The notes under the pieces were generated by a model, which did no database searches, had not been told where the DNA came from, and was given only the letters and a program-made list of their open reading frames with translations. A program made the translations under genes and the position numbers. A DNA stretch of 64,000 nt from Coptis chinensis (Eukaryota > Streptophyta > Magnoliopsida > Ranunculales > Ranunculaceae). Positions 26,101 to 38,704 of this stretch are shown here, piece after piece. Position 1 is the first letter of the stretch; every line of letters starts with the position of its first letter. The DNA is taken from NCBI GenBank assembly GCA_015680905.1, contig CM027382.1, positions 3,844,001 to 3,908,000 on the forward strand, written 5' to 3'.

Positions 26101-27309
26101 ATTGTTCTTAGAACAACTCCACCTCAAGCCCTCAACACACATTAATTCTTAGGAATTTCCCACAACAGCAGAAAACTGTCTACAAAAGGATCTTATACAC
26201 AACAATTGCTGCCGAAGGCGTAAGAAGAAAGTTTGAGATTAACAATGAATGAACTTTACTTTTACCTTAATGTCCTACAAAAAGTAGGGGGAGCTCTAGC
26301 ATTCACAATAGGAAAAACTTAAGAACCCCTGACTTATAGACACCTTCACCCCTACTTACATTATGGCATGTCCATGTAAGGTTTCATATGAACATCAAAG
26401 TATTGGTCCAGATGCCAGTGATCAATGGAAAAAAACAATATTTGACAAAAAACACGGTTGATAATACACAGAACACCTTTTCATATGAAAATCTTTAATT
26501 GAAGGATGGGACTTTATCAACTGTCAACATCAACGTACTGTCTGCATAAGAAATCAAATCTAATCCAACTAACCTTAGCTGAGCAGTAAATGGCCTCACT
26601 ACAATCCAAGCCAATAAGCTGCAAAGAAGACCCTGTGTAAATGTACAATTGTATTGAGAGGGGGAAACCTACAATGTTTCAAACTATTTCTTTATGCAAT
26701 TAAGATCAAAACTGGAAGGTTAAAAATCTACCGCATCATCTCAATGCAAGAAGGTAAAAGTAAGTGGTTTGGCAACGAAAAAGCATAGATACAAATTTTA
26801 GGTAGGGGAAATATTCTCCCCGCCACCTCTTTGCTTTAGGATTATAGATATGTTCAATGAAAGTAACATCGCTTCTGTCACTAATAAACAGAATGGAGGC
26901 CAACATAGGCCAAAACTACGCCATTTCAGGAAAATGGAGGCCAACATAGGAGGGAATGCAGTATTGTAAGGTAAGAGATTGATATATGGTCAAGATTGGG
27001 TTCGAACCTTGCTACACACTATTGAGTTACTGATCTCTTTAAAAACAGGCTTGCCCACACATTAAGATTGTAAGTGCCTTCTAACTTAGTTGGTAAAACC
27101 TTTAGGTGATGATACTAGAGGTCTGGGGTTCGAACCCCGCTACACACCATTGAGTTATTGATCTCTTTAAAAACAGGCTTGCCCACACATTTTAAGATTG
27201 CAGGTGCCGACTAGCAAAGTCGGTAAAACCTTTGGGTGATGATACCAGAGGTCTGGGGCTCGAACCCCGCTAGCATCAAAGAGTTACTGATCTCATTTAA
27301 ACAGGCTTG

Positions 27310-27391
<82 letters not shown>

Positions 27392-30300
27392 CAAGATTCA
27401 AGAGTAACAAACATTTATTGTGTAGGGCATATATAAAGTTGCTTCAAAAATCTTGAATCAATTGCATTAAATTTACCAGAATCTGAGTTATCAATTAACA
27501 AAATGGGGGTCAGATGGACTAAAAACCATTTTTTTGGTATTGCAGTGACTGTTAGCATACCAACCTCTTCTATCTCTTGTGAAACCCGATCTGGTTCAGC
27601 GCCTGGAAGGTCTATTTTGTTAAGAACCTGTAATAATGACAAATATCATCAAATTATCATAGCTTTAAATACATACTTCTCATAAGAATAGAAACTTGTA
27701 AATAGCAAGAAGCATTATAAATATGATGCTAGGCGTGAGAGAGTGGGCAATGAAGCCAAATATGATGATGTCATACTAAAGAATTACCACAGAACTTCTT
27801 ATGACAGATCAGACCAGGTATAAATAATGATTACTTAACCGTATCTCGGTATACAAAAACTAACTCAGGGTGTACACTTTTCAGGATTTGATATAATAAC
27901 AAGAAAAACTGAAAATTTTCCTTCACGTGGAAGCCGGTAACATCTAATCATATAAATGGGCCTTTGGAACATGCAGACAGAGGGATTGGGATTTCATTTC
28001 GCATCCTTCCTTTGGTTGTGAGTAAAAGAAACTACAGACAAGAGTATTGCTTGCATGCTGGAGATCCCAAACTCGCTCTTCTCATTCTTGGTCAGCATAA
28101 TGAAAGGAAAGGAACCAACTTATATTTCTGCCAGCATTATATGTTTTAGTATTAATAGTGCTTAGTTGCAAATCTATGTAACATGGATATGCCATATTTT
28201 ATAAACAATCAGTGTCAGCATGTAACGACGTGTCCGACAACTCATGGACATATCGTATGTGATAAACCCTAATTTTTTATTTTTCATATTTCGCTATGTC
28301 AAACACTTTGTATACGTGTTGAATACAAACACATGCACCCTGTCAATGTAACTTAGTTACAAATACATATGGTACTTAAAGAACCAGCTTTCATTTCAAA
28401 TTGGAAGCATAATAACAAAGGACTTCTATGATAATCTAACATTGCGCTATGTTGTGTCAATAGTTCCACTACAATTGAACCAGAAGAGCCCACTACCACC
28501 AAAATGAGTCTCCAAAGATGGAAATAACTTTAACATCAAATAAAGGTTTGATTGCGTAGCATCAAACTACAGAAACAACCACTACATCATTTGTAAGAAA
28601 CTAGGTGAGAACATTCTGAAAACTGGAAGCTAAATTTCCGCGGAAGTTTTGAGAGATACGTAATAAAATGATAGAAAAGCATAAAATATGCACCTACAAT
28701 GATGATTTCTAGATTGTTTTCCAAAGCCAAATACACATTAGCCAATGTCTGTGCTTCGACTCCCTGCATCAAGAAGAAAATAAGAACAATTTGAGAAAAT
28801 ATATATATAACAATACTTCTCTTTCAATTTATAACTTTATAAGGTAAAAACAAGTAAACTACCTAAAATTGTCCAAAATTTAACTGACATTTCTCATACC
28901 TATATTTTAAAAGAAACAAGAAATGTTGACAATACGTGAGATGTATATATATGTGGACACGAGAAGAAAACGCACCTGTGAAGCATCTACAACAAGGAGA
29001 GCACCTTCACAAGCAGCAAGAGAACGAGAAACCTAGTTAACAAATGTTATAGTAAGACAAGAGTACCCTAGAAGTTTTTCCAAAAAGAAAACATAATTGC
29101 AAGGGAAGCTGATTCCAATGATAACCGAAAAACTATGGTGCAAAAGTATGAAGAAAAGTTATTTACTATTTTCCAATGAAGAATATAGAATATGTCTCTT
29201 CACATGCATTCAAATTCATTTCCAACCAAATTCAAAGATCCTTCCAAATAAAATGAACAACTGTCGTGTATATAACCATTGGTTTAATATTTCATTACAA
29301 ATTTAAGCATCAGATACTCACGTACCTCATACGAGAAATCAACATGCCCAGGAGTATCAATCAAATTCAGACAATAAGGTTGCTTTTCATTCACATAACG
29401 CATTCTAGCTGCCTGCAGCAAACAGAAGAGAAATGGGTGAGAATAGTGTATTTAAAACCGCATATGAAATGCAAAACCCATCAATTATCTTTTCAGGGTT
29501 CACCCGCTAAGACCCATTTATATCCAACAATTCATACTAAAGCTTGCAGATGAAAGAATATGTGGCTTACTTAACTAATAGAATACATTAAAGTGTGAAA
29601 GAAGAACAATATGGCTTTCGGACATTACTCAACACTTAAGCCTATCACAGCTAGGTTCTTTTTAGAATGAAAGCAATGAATGCCTTGTTTTAAAATGAGA
29701 ACCAAATGAAGCACATAAGATGAACAAAGGGAATACCAACCTGTAATTTGATGGTGATACCTCTTTCTCTCTCTAGATCCATGTTATCTAGAAACTGCTC
29801 CTTCATTTCCCTTTTCTCTACTGTACCAGTCACCTGTAGCAACTTATCTGCTAAAGTTGACTTCCCATGGTCAATATGCGCAATGATGGAGAAATTTCTG
29901 ATATTAGAGATAGGAACCTGTGATTCAGCATGTAAAAATCTCTTACATTTATGAACATGATATGTGTGAAGAATAATAATAAGATTTCAAAATTGCACCT
30001 TATTCGTTGAATCAAACTTTGAGACGAATAAGGTGCAAGATTCAATTTACACACAAGGGGGTCCCAGGGGCATTGGCTATTTGACTCCATTGAAGTAATG
30101 TTATTCGGGTAATTTTTCTTTTCCTCAAAAAGTTTCCCAGCTCACTAGTTGAGGCAATGCTAAAAACCGATTCTTTAAACCACTAATTAAACTAATAAAA
30201 CTTGGAAACTATAAAAGAAATAATCTTTAAAAATAAATAAATAAAAATATACCTTCAAAAGACGAGATTGGCCAACAATGATATCATCTTTAGACTGAGT

Positions 30301-30516
30301 AGTTTCTTCAGCCCCGACTACTGATGCTGCTTTACAAACAATATTTTCATATCTTCTTCCCTTCCATTTGTCATTGTATAAACTAAAACTACTACTACAA
30401 CTGCTGGTAGTTAAGTTAGTTGCAAAACAAGATAACGAATTTATACAACAGTTTCGATGGTGAGTGTTAACTGATATTAATTGCGGGATTGTTATTCCTG
30501 AAATGCCCCTCGCCAT
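17142..30516 (-). CDS. LEPA: Chloroplast LepA / EF4 (GUF1-type) translation GTPase, 22 exons, one-base frameshift in exon 16
   Basis: Exons, high to low: 30253-30516, 29741-29917, 29326-29412, 28976-29032, 28698-28763, 27565-27627, 26574-26618, 25738-25838, 24514-24610, 24131-24202, 23766-23920, 23465-23522, 22651-22731, 21741-21827, 20155-20226, 19930-20063, 19655-19728, 19387-19474, 18852-18929, 17955-18030, 17764-17804, 17142-17237. They give about 690 codons, normal for plastid LepA. A Ser/Cys-rich transit peptide (exon 1) precedes the GTPase domain: G1 [10 protein letters not shown]2 RERGITIK, G3 DTPGHVDF, G4 NKID, G5 SAK. The LepA C-terminus includes [32 protein letters not shown] and [11 protein letters not shown]. 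LepA/EF4 is a ribosome-binding elongation-type GTPase. Exon 16 is one base short at 20000-20002 (expected DRRGEFKEM; a stop follows soon in the actual frame), yet exon phases before and after fit an intact gene. Sequence error or recent mutation are both possible. Confidence 0.92.
20000..20002 (-). other. Frameshift site in LepA exon 16
   Basis: The plus-strand run CCC would need a fourth C to keep the LepA frame at about codon 516. Exon 16 is 134 bases; 135 (45 codons) is required by the phase-0 borders on both sides. Confidence 0.85.
21076..21538. mobile_element. MITE with 18-bp terminal inverted repeats and TAA target duplication
   Basis: The ends are perfect inverted copies of GAGCATTCCCAATGCAAG. 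They are flanked by TAA at 21073-21075 and 21539-21541, which fits the PIF/Harbinger group. The interior has T-rich tracts and three GGACGGGA/ATTCCGTC blocks and no coding capacity. It lies in the LepA intron between exons 14 and 15. Confidence 0.88.
22108..22307. repeat. Tandem duplication in a LepA intron, unit about 90-110 bp
   Basis: GAGATCTTTCTTATGTAATT occurs at 22108 and 22197. Both copies continue into TTATTAC..CAATACATGAAC and CTTCCTCAAAAC. The second copy has an internal repeat of the ATTGGTTATTAC part. Confidence 0.8.
25018..25314 (+). mobile_element. 5'-truncated LINE with target duplication in a LepA intron
   Basis: The plus strand encodes [13 protein letters not shown], the C-terminal zinc-binding region typical of plant LINE reverse transcriptase ORFs, with decay after it. 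It ends in a poly-A run near 25305-25314. A 12-bp direct repeat AACTAGGATGCA / AACTAGGTTGCA flanks it (25006-25017 and 25315-25326). Only the 3' end of a LINE was inserted, antisense to LepA. Confidence 0.83.
26986..27311 (+). mobile_element. Tandem tRNA-derived SINE-like units
   Basis: Two units of about 130 bp (from 27064 and 27194) and a partial one (from about 26986) each carry a box A-like TTAGTTGGTAAAACC region and a box B GGTTCGAACCCC, then TGATCTC..AAACAGGCTTGCC. The pol III box spacing and tRNA-like sequence support a SINE. Head-to-tail copies are unusual for SINEs. They lie in the LepA intron between exons 6 and 7. Confidence 0.72.
27313..27388. repeat. (TA)n microsatellite at the end of the SINE array
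   Basis: About 76 bases of pure TA repeat directly follow the last SINE-like unit. Confidence 0.97.
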
Positions 30517-31081
30517 TTCCCCTCTCTCTCTCTCTCTCTCTCAAGTCTCAAGTTTGTTATCCATCTTTTAACAGAAAATTTCGGGCGCGTTTTGAACCAC
30601 ATAAACAAAGGCCCGGTATCTGAAATATCGATCGAATCCCATTTTAATATCTTAATTATTACAAAGTTTTAGACCACCTGGTCATATGGCCGGAATTATT
30701 TCTAAAATTCACCGTCCATGTAAATTTTTGCGTGAAATTCAATAACGGATAATTATTAGTATAATTTTTAGAATTGATTTAGAAATTGGAGTTGTATAAA
30801 ATTTCCTTGTGTTGATTGACTTATTAGAGTTGTAGTTGTATTATAAATTTTTTATGATTTAAGTGTATCCACACGACATTTCTTTCTCAAGAACGCGCCA
30901 ACTAAGAAATAGTTAGTCCACATAAATATGTATTCTGCATTTAACACAGAGAGAGGTGATTAATACTCAACAGCCACCTAAGAAATAGTTAGTCCACATA
31001 ATGACATAAATATGTATTCTACATATTGAAACTCTTCCCAGTCTCCGCTCCAAAGGAAATAAATAGGGGGAAAAAGAAGAA
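30517..31081. other. Divergent promoter region between LepA and LRK10L copy 1
   Basis: Both genes are transcribed away from this 565-bp spacer. The LepA leader has a CT-microsatellite at about 30524-30542. A segment of this spacer together with the LepA start is duplicated at 48900-49150. A TATA-like AAATAAATAGGG lies at about 31056, upstream of the receptor kinase. Confidence 0.6.
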
Positions 31082-34000
31082 ATGCAAGCCCACAAGAAAG
31101 AAGCTTTGAAAATGATTGCATTATTACGCCACATATTGAAACTATTCATCTTCTGCTTCTCAACTCTCTTCCAAACAATTAACTCAGCCAATAACACCAC
31201 CACCAACGACTCAAGCTACTACTACAACATGTGTGCTCCATCAACATGTGGAGGTTCTATCTTGAAGTTTCCTTTTGGTAAAAACCCACTTTGTAATAAT
31301 GGCTACCTTTTTTTTATAATTAATAGCACCATAAGAACAATATGTGAGAACAACTCAGTTTATCTCATTGATATAGAGAACACATACATCAAATACAAAA
31401 TTCTTACCAACCTCACAAATGAAGTCTACGCCAAAAGATCACTAAGGCTTGTTGACAACTCTCTCTTTGGTTGTGGCCCTATTAGACCAGGTTATGAAGA
31501 ACAAACGGGGGCCTTGTTAGGTGAAATTTACTATAGTTCTGATTACAAACCAGGCACTTTTTATAATTGTACAAAAGAACCAGCTGATAAGGATACTCTG
31601 GCTAGGATGATCAGGTCTCCCTGTTTGGAGTGTGGTGAGACTAGTAACTTGTGTTATTTTTATGATGGATATATTCCTCATGTTGATTCTTGTATACCAT
31701 TTCAAGTTGCTATCCCTGTTAAAATCTTACGTAATCTTAGTGAGGTTAGGAATTTGAGAAGAGTGCTTCAACAAGGATATGAGGTTCAGTGGAATGAGGA
31801 TAAAACTTGTGATCTATGTATGAAAAATGACGTTGGAAGATGTGGGTATCTGAATCAAGGACAGAAAACAAGTGGTTGGGAGTATTGCTTTTGCAGGGAT
31901 GGGATTCACAAAGGCACTTGCAGTGGTAAGTTATTAAAAAGTGATCAACTAAATTTTCTTCATATCTAAGCTTATTACTATATACTTATGTTCTGATTAT
32001 TGGCTATTTTGAAGGGGAGCTTATTCACCTTAATGCTACCGCTGGAAAGGATGACATAACCAAACCTCACAAACACAAAATTGGGCGGATTGTAGGTAAG
32101 ACAAACTTTTAAGCGGATCACACAAATCATTTTTTTTTTTCTAAACTGAACACACAAATCATTCATAACTTGTTAATATACTATTATTCAATTTTTATTA
32201 TAATATGTAAGATGTAATAGGCATTATCTATTATCTATATACTAAAACAGAGACCTTTAAAGAAGGATTTTCTCTCTCCTATGTGGCACTCTAATATGAG
32301 AGTTAGCTTTTTTTTCTATCTTATGTGGCATGAAAGATAATATTTTCTAATAGTCTCCCACGTACATGGAACTCTTTGGAGAGTTTGAGTGTATTTCTAA
32401 TTCTTATATTTTGAGAGTTTAAGTGTATTTTCAATTCTTATATATTTGATCAAATAAAAAAAATTACTAAAAAAAAATAGGTGATTTGTAGAAAATCTGA
32501 ATCAAACACTTTTAGTGCTCCAATTCTTATATATTTGATCAAATAAAAAAATGCTAAAAAAATAGGTGATTTGTATAAACTAATTTCCTATTACAAATCA
32601 TACAATTTTAGTATTTATGATAAAACACCGAAACTTATTTGAATATATCCTTAACATGGCTTCAAAACATAGTTAAAAACAATTATACAAAATATATAAT
32701 AGAAAATGAAAAAAAAAAATAACGGCAAAGCAATAATGATAAATATTTTAAAATATATATAATATTGAATGAAACTAACGACAAAAAAACAATTAATGGG
32801 GAAGCGAATTTGGATGCAAATGCATCGAACTAACCTCAAATAATATTTAGCGGAAATCGAAAGCTGGATGCAAATGCAAGCATTAAACTAATCTTAAAAA
32901 GTAATTAATAGAAAATCAAAATATAGATACAACCGCATTAAACTAATCTCAAAGAATAATTAACAGAAAATCAAAACTTGGATACAAATACATCAAATTA
33001 ACATCAAAAATAATTGTGGGAAAATCGAAACTGGATGCAAATGCATTGAGCTAACCTCAAAGATTAAATTAACGGAAATCGAAAACGGGATCTCAGTATT
33101 GAACTAACCTCAAAGAAAAATTAATTATAAATTGGGAACATAATGCAAATCGTGGAACTAATCTTAAAAAAAATAATTAACGGAAATCGAAAACCGGATG
33201 CAACTGCATTGAACTAATCTCAAAAAATATATTGGATGCAAAACCTCAAGAAATAATTAACGGGAAATCGGAAACTGGATGCAAACTCATTGAACTAACC
33301 TCAAACAATAATTAACGGGAAATCGGAAACTAAATGCAAATGCAACTTTATCAAATAATAAACACGAGAAATCGAAAACTTGATGCAAATACATTAAACT
33401 AATCTCACAGAATAATTAACGGGAAATCAGAAACTGGATGCAAATGCATTGGCCGACCTCAAAGAACAATTAATAGAAAATTGGGAATTTGATGCAAATG
33501 TATTGAACTAACGAAAAGAATAATTAACGATCAATGAAACCGGATGCAACGCAATGAATTGATCTCAAAAATAAATAATGGGAATTGAAAATTAGATGCA
33601 ATTTGCATTGAACTAACCTCAAAATATAAATAATAAAAAAATCGAAACTAGATGCAAATGCATTAAACTAACCTCAAAACATAGTTGGGTTATATGTTGT
33701 GGAAATGTCTCGATAAGTATAGTTTTGCATTTAAAATGATGTTTAAGTATGATTAGGAACTCCTTGCTATTCAAGTAGCTTCAATATATATGAACTTCGC
33801 CTTTATTAGGCAATCTCACAAAATTCAATTAAACTTCTATTATTAAACAAAACAAATGAAGTTGAAGAATTTTATCAAAGGTGAGTTTTTTTTTTAATGG
33901 AGAGTGAGGTTTTCACGTTATAAGAAATTTGGTTGAGTGATCAATATAATAGTTATGCATATTTGCAAATATTTTTTAGAATAATTAATATAACAACACC

Positions 34001-37000
34001 CATTCGTAGATAATCTTTGAAGATTCCACATAGTGAGTCATGCATAATTTAAAGAATAATTAACGAGAAATCGGAAACTAGATAATCTTCGATGATCCCA
34101 CATAGTAAATTAAGCATAATTTACTTTTTATGTCATGTTTTCAAGGACACTTCTGAGATGGATCGGTAGAAGTTGGTATTACACACCACATTGGATAATT
34201 ATAAGGAAATTGGAAATTTGATTCAAATACATAAGCGAGCTCAAGGAGTAATTAATGGGAAATCATAAAGTTTATGCAAATTGCATTAAACTAATGACAG
34301 AGAGTAACTAACGGATAATTAGAAATTGAATGCAAATCCTTGAAAAATATTTATCGGAAAATCGAAACGGTATGCAAATACATCAAACAAACCTCAAAAA
34401 TAATAATTAATGAGAAACCGAATCGAATGCGAATGCATTGAACTTTACTCAAAAAAATAATTAACATAAAATCAAAACCGAATGCAATTGCATTGAACTA
34501 AACCTCATAAAATAATTGGTGGGAAATCGAAAACTAAATGCAAATGCATTGAAATACAAATAATAGTTAACGGAAAATAAAAAGCTGGATATAATTATAT
34601 CGAACTAACCTCAAAGCATAAATAATCGAAACTAGATCGGATGTATTAAACTAACCTTAAAGAGTTATTAACGGGAAATCGGCTGGATCCAAATGCAATG
34701 AACTAATCTCAAAGACTAATTAATGAAACATTAAAAATGGATGAAACTGTGACTGAACTAACCTAAATGAATAATTAACGGAAATTATAAATTTGATGTA
34801 AGCGCATTGAACTAACATCAAAAATAATTAACCGAGGAAATCGAAACTTGATGCAAATGCATTGAACTAACCTCAAAGAACAATTAACATAGAATCTAAA
34901 ATTATATGCAACTGCATTGAACTAATCTAAAAGAATAATTAACGGAAAACTAAAAACTGGATGCAACTGCATTAAACTAAAATGAGATTAACTAAGCGGA
35001 AATCAAAAATTGGATGCAAATGCATTGAAATAACATAAAAAATGGTTAACTAGAAATCGAAGTCGGATGTAAGCGCATGCGTTGACCTCAAGGCATAAAT
35101 ATCCACTTTTTAGCCTTCTCATATGAATAATTACAAGTAATTATGAACCCAAAATAAAAGTGAGTTTATAAAAACAGGACTCTTACATGTATGCAAAAAC
35201 CGTATAGAAATTGTAAACTATCGAACTAACCTGAAAAAAAACAATTGTATGAAATCGTAAACTGGATGCAAATATATTGAACTAACCTCAAAGAGTAATT
35301 AACGGAGATTGGAACACGGATGCAAATCAAATGAACTAATCTCAAAGACTAATTGTGAAACATAAAAACCTGGATGCAATCAGTATGCGTACTAAATTAA
35401 CTTTAATGAATAACTAATGGGAAATCATAAAGTGGATGTAATTGACCTACTAACCTCAAATAATAATTAAGAAATCGAAAACTTGATGCAATGCATTGTA
35501 CTAACTTCAAAAAGAATAATTAATGAGAAATTAGAAGCGGGATGCAACATACTATATTAAACTAACCTCAAAAGAATAATTAATGGAAAATCATAAACTT
35601 GGTGCAAATGCATTGAATTAATAACCCTAAAAACATATTTGTATTTTATGTAGGGGAATAAATGTCTCGACAAATATAGTTTTGCATTTTAAGCAGTGTT
35701 TATTATAATTATTTTTATTGTGATTGGGAATACCTTGCTATTCAAGTATCTTCAATATTATCTTAGCATTGGGCATTCTCACAAAACTTTAATTATTAAA
35801 CCTAACAAAAAAAAAAAAAAAGTCGATTAGTTTTATCAAGATTTGGTGCTTCCTTTTTTTATAGAGAGTGGTGCAAGCAATTTAAATGAGTAATTAATAT
35901 AATTTTCATATATCATAACTATGCATAGTTGCTAATATTTTTTAGAATAATTTAATATAACGGCACCCATTCGTAGGACACGTTCATATGATAAATCTTT
36001 TCAAGTGGGAGTAGTGTATTATTTGAGGATATGGAAATAATCAATCTGTTTTAGTGATTTGTACACATTAACGTAAAGCCCGAGCAGTGATGATTTACCG
36101 CTAAATCACCATAAATCTAATAAAACTATTATACAAGCTAGATCGAGTTTAAAATAATTTTATTTGAAAATTATAGATTAATATTATAAACCACAAAGTG
36201 AATAGACTATCTCAATTTGATCCCTTAGTTTCCAAGTACTTATGCACCATAATCATTTGTTCATTAACGTATTTGGTTTATTTTCAATAAAAATATATTC
36301 CGATTCAAAAATTTGCGCTAAGTCACCATAAATCTAAGAAAACTATTATACAAGCTAGACGAGTTTAATATAATTCTATTTGAAAATTATGGATTAATAT
36401 CCTAAACCACAAAGTGAATAGGCTATCTCAATTTGATCCCTTAGTTTCCAAGTACTTATGCATCATAATCGCTGCTCATTAACGTATTTCGGTTTATTTT
36501 TAATAAAAATATATTATGATTCAAAAATTTGCCGCTAAATCACCATAAATATAATAAAACTATTATACAAGATAGATCGAGTTTAAGATAATTCTATTTG
36601 AAAATTACGGATTAATATCCTAAACCACAAAGTGATGAGGCTATCTTAATTTGATCTCTTAATTAATTTCCAAGTACTTATGTACCATAATCGTTGGTCA
36701 TTAATGTATTTTGGTTTATTTTCAATAAAAATATATTCTGATTCGAAAATGTGTGTGAGACATTTTGTAAAGCATTTTCAGCCCACAAAATATTTAATAG
36801 ATCCCGGGCGTATGTCCGGGTCCAAAATCTAGTTACTATCTAAAATAAACTCATAATAAGGGGTGGCGGAATCTACACCCCTTTGGCAAAAGGCTAGAAG
36901 AATACTTGTTATTCCACATATGTCCTTTTACACTCCCAACATCCTCAATAGTCCCATGGCATCGAGTTGCCGTGAGATTCCACATTCATCGGCCGCACAT

Positions 37001-38704
37001 TGCCGTGAGTTCCCATATCCCACCGCAAAGCTTTGCGGCAAAGGATTTTTCATTTTTTACCTCAAATTTTGAACACCCACGGCATTCTAGCTAATACCGT
37101 GATATCCCAAAACCCACGGCAAACAGATACCGTAATGTCTCCAAAACCACAGTAACACGCTGTCGTGAGTATCGAAAGATGGCGGGAGTTTGTTGTCGTG
37201 AGAATGGAGGGGTGTAGGGTGTACGTCAACTTATACAATTAATGGAGGGGTGCCAATACCTTGAAATTTGTCAAAAGAGTGCCAATCCCAATAGTTGGGG
37301 TGTAAATATTGCCACCCCTAAATAAAACTAGGAGCACGCATGTTGTATGACTTGTTTGACTAGTACGTCTGAGATATTGTCAGATAACATAATCGATCTT
37401 ATTAAGATGTTTAACTATTGAACTTTTTTGCATGGGAAAAAGGTATTGGGATGGCGGGAGCAACATTCATATTTCTATGTATTTCGTACATTTCCTACAA
37501 ACGAATGCATAAGAAACATAATCGTTTCAGAAGCACAGATGATCAAGCGATGCGCTATCTTGAGGGGGCTAGCGACACTGCTCCAGCTTCAATAGAGACT
37601 TTCTTGCACAACTACACTTTAGGAAAGCCAACCAGATTTTCCTACAAGCAGCTCAAGAAGTACACCAACAATTTCACTCAAAAGATTGGCCAGGGAGGCT
37701 TTGGTTTAGTCTATAAAGGCCAACTTCCCAATGGATTCACCATTGCTGTTAAAATCCTCGATGAGACTACTAATCAAATCGCGACCCAGTTCCTCAATGA
37801 GGTCTTAACGATCGGTTGCATCCACCACAATCACTTAGTCCGGCTTCTGGGGTATTGCTTTGACCATTCTAGAATGGCTCTTATTTACGAGTACATGGTG
37901 AACGGTTCTCTTGACAAATACATTCTCCAAAAGAAGCATATGAACAAAAGTCAGTCCAAAAACACATCATCACCCCAACATGTACCAGAACTAATGACTT
38001 TGACGTGGGCTCAACTACTTGACATTGCCATTGGAACAGCAAAAGGACTTGCTTATCTTCATGAGGAATGTCGAAATAGAATACTACATTTGGATATTAA
38101 GCCTCATAATATCCTTTTAGATGACAAATTTCAGCCAAAGGTGTCAGATTTTGGGTTGGCAAAGGCATTGAACAAGGAGAATAGTCACATCTCAGTGTCA
38201 CATGGAACAGGTACTCCTGGCTACGCTCCACCAGAGATGTGGTATATGAAGTTTGGTCCAGTGACAGATAAGTCTGATGTCTATAGCTTTGGTATGGTTG
38301 TGTTAGAGATGGCAGGGAAGAGGAAGAATTTTGAGTTTGATGTTAGCAAAACAAGTGAGATGTACTTCCCAGAGTGGGTCTTCTCACATCATGTACAGAA
38401 TGCGTCGTATGGTAATGGAGGAGGTTCGAAATGGCAGGAATGCAATGGGAAAGAAGAGGAAGAAATGGCAATGATGTTGGAACTGGTAGGATTATGGTGT
38501 ATCCAGTTCGAACCTTCAAAACGACCTTCTATGAGGAAAGTGGTAGATATGCTAGAAGGGAATGTGGCTATTGAGACCCCTTCATCCCCATTTGATACCA
38601 AGTTGTCACCTTATGGATATGGAAATGAATGCAAAATCGCGTTAGAACTGAATACTCTAAGCTCCTTTGAAAATCCAGAAAGTAATGAGGCTTCTGCAAA
38701 CTAA
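31082..38704 (+). CDS. LRK10-like receptor kinase, copy 1
   Basis: Three exons (31082-31925, 32015-32095, 37443-38704) join in phase 1/1 to 728 residues. A signal peptide (KLFIFCFSTLFQ) precedes a GUB_WAK-type cysteine-rich ectodomain (CAPSTCGGSILKFPFG; C..C pairs LECGETSNLC, DLCMKNDVGRCGY, YCFCRDG). A transmembrane helix (GATFIFLCISYISY) and an Ser/Thr kinase follow: IGQGGFGLVYKG, IAVKIL, LHLDIKPHNILL, DFGLAK, GTPGYAPPEM and DVYSFGMVVLEM. The catalytic loop has HLD instead of HRD, so it is a non-RD kinase, as is common in this family. Rust-resistance Lr10-type kinases belong here; the function of this copy is unknown. A second in-frame ATG at 31112 is the alternative start. Intron 2 is 5.3 kb because of a Helitron and a MITE-like element. 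No lesion is seen. Confidence 0.92.
32800..35640. repeat. Degenerate minisatellite of about 55 bp inside the Helitron
   Basis: Dozens of imperfect units follow the pattern AACTAACCTCAAAGAATAAT - TAACGGGAAATCGAAAACTG - GATGCAAATGCATTG. Two larger blocks (about 32800-34050 and 34200-35950) both end with a shared segment (CTCGATAAGTATAGTTTTGC at 33711; CTCGACAAATATAGTTTTGC at 35668), so the array also has a higher-order duplication. Confidence 0.88.
36103..36755. repeat. Tandem repeat of about 215 bp, 3 copies, near the Helitron 3' end
   Basis: Units start GCTAAATCACCATAAAT at about 36103, 36317 and 36534 and contain TTGATCCCTTAGTTTCCAAG and a ATTTTCAATAAAAATATATT block. Confidence 0.9.
36860..37318. 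mobile_element. MITE-like element in intron 2 of LRK10L copy 1
   Basis: Inverted ends GGGGTGGC..TACACCCC and GGGGTGTA..GCCACCCC enclose 459 bp with CCGTGAG/ACGGCA blocks. A shorter version (50873-51136) occupies the same site in copy 2, while copy 3 has the empty site CTGAATAAAACTAGG (about 63985). The flanking duplication (TAA or a longer GAATAA-like one) is ambiguous, so I do not assign a superfamily. Confidence 0.75.

Larger units (their letters stand above)
32227..36832 (+). mobile_element. Non-autonomous Helitron in intron 2 of LRK10L copy 1
   Basis: The element starts TCTATTATCTATATACTAAAA and ends in hairpin CCCGGGCGTATGTCCGGG (36803-36820) followed by TCCAAAATCTAG. It sits between host A and T with no target duplication. 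The paralogous intron of copy 2 has the uninterrupted site GGCATTATTACTATC (about 50840), matching the fused flanks exactly. No Rep/helicase frame is seen. The interior is almost wholly tandem repeats. Confidence 0.93.

Noticed and set aside
30524..30542. CT run as a regulatory element of LepA
   Set aside because: It is a plain microsatellite in the leader; nothing in the sequence shows a regulatory role.
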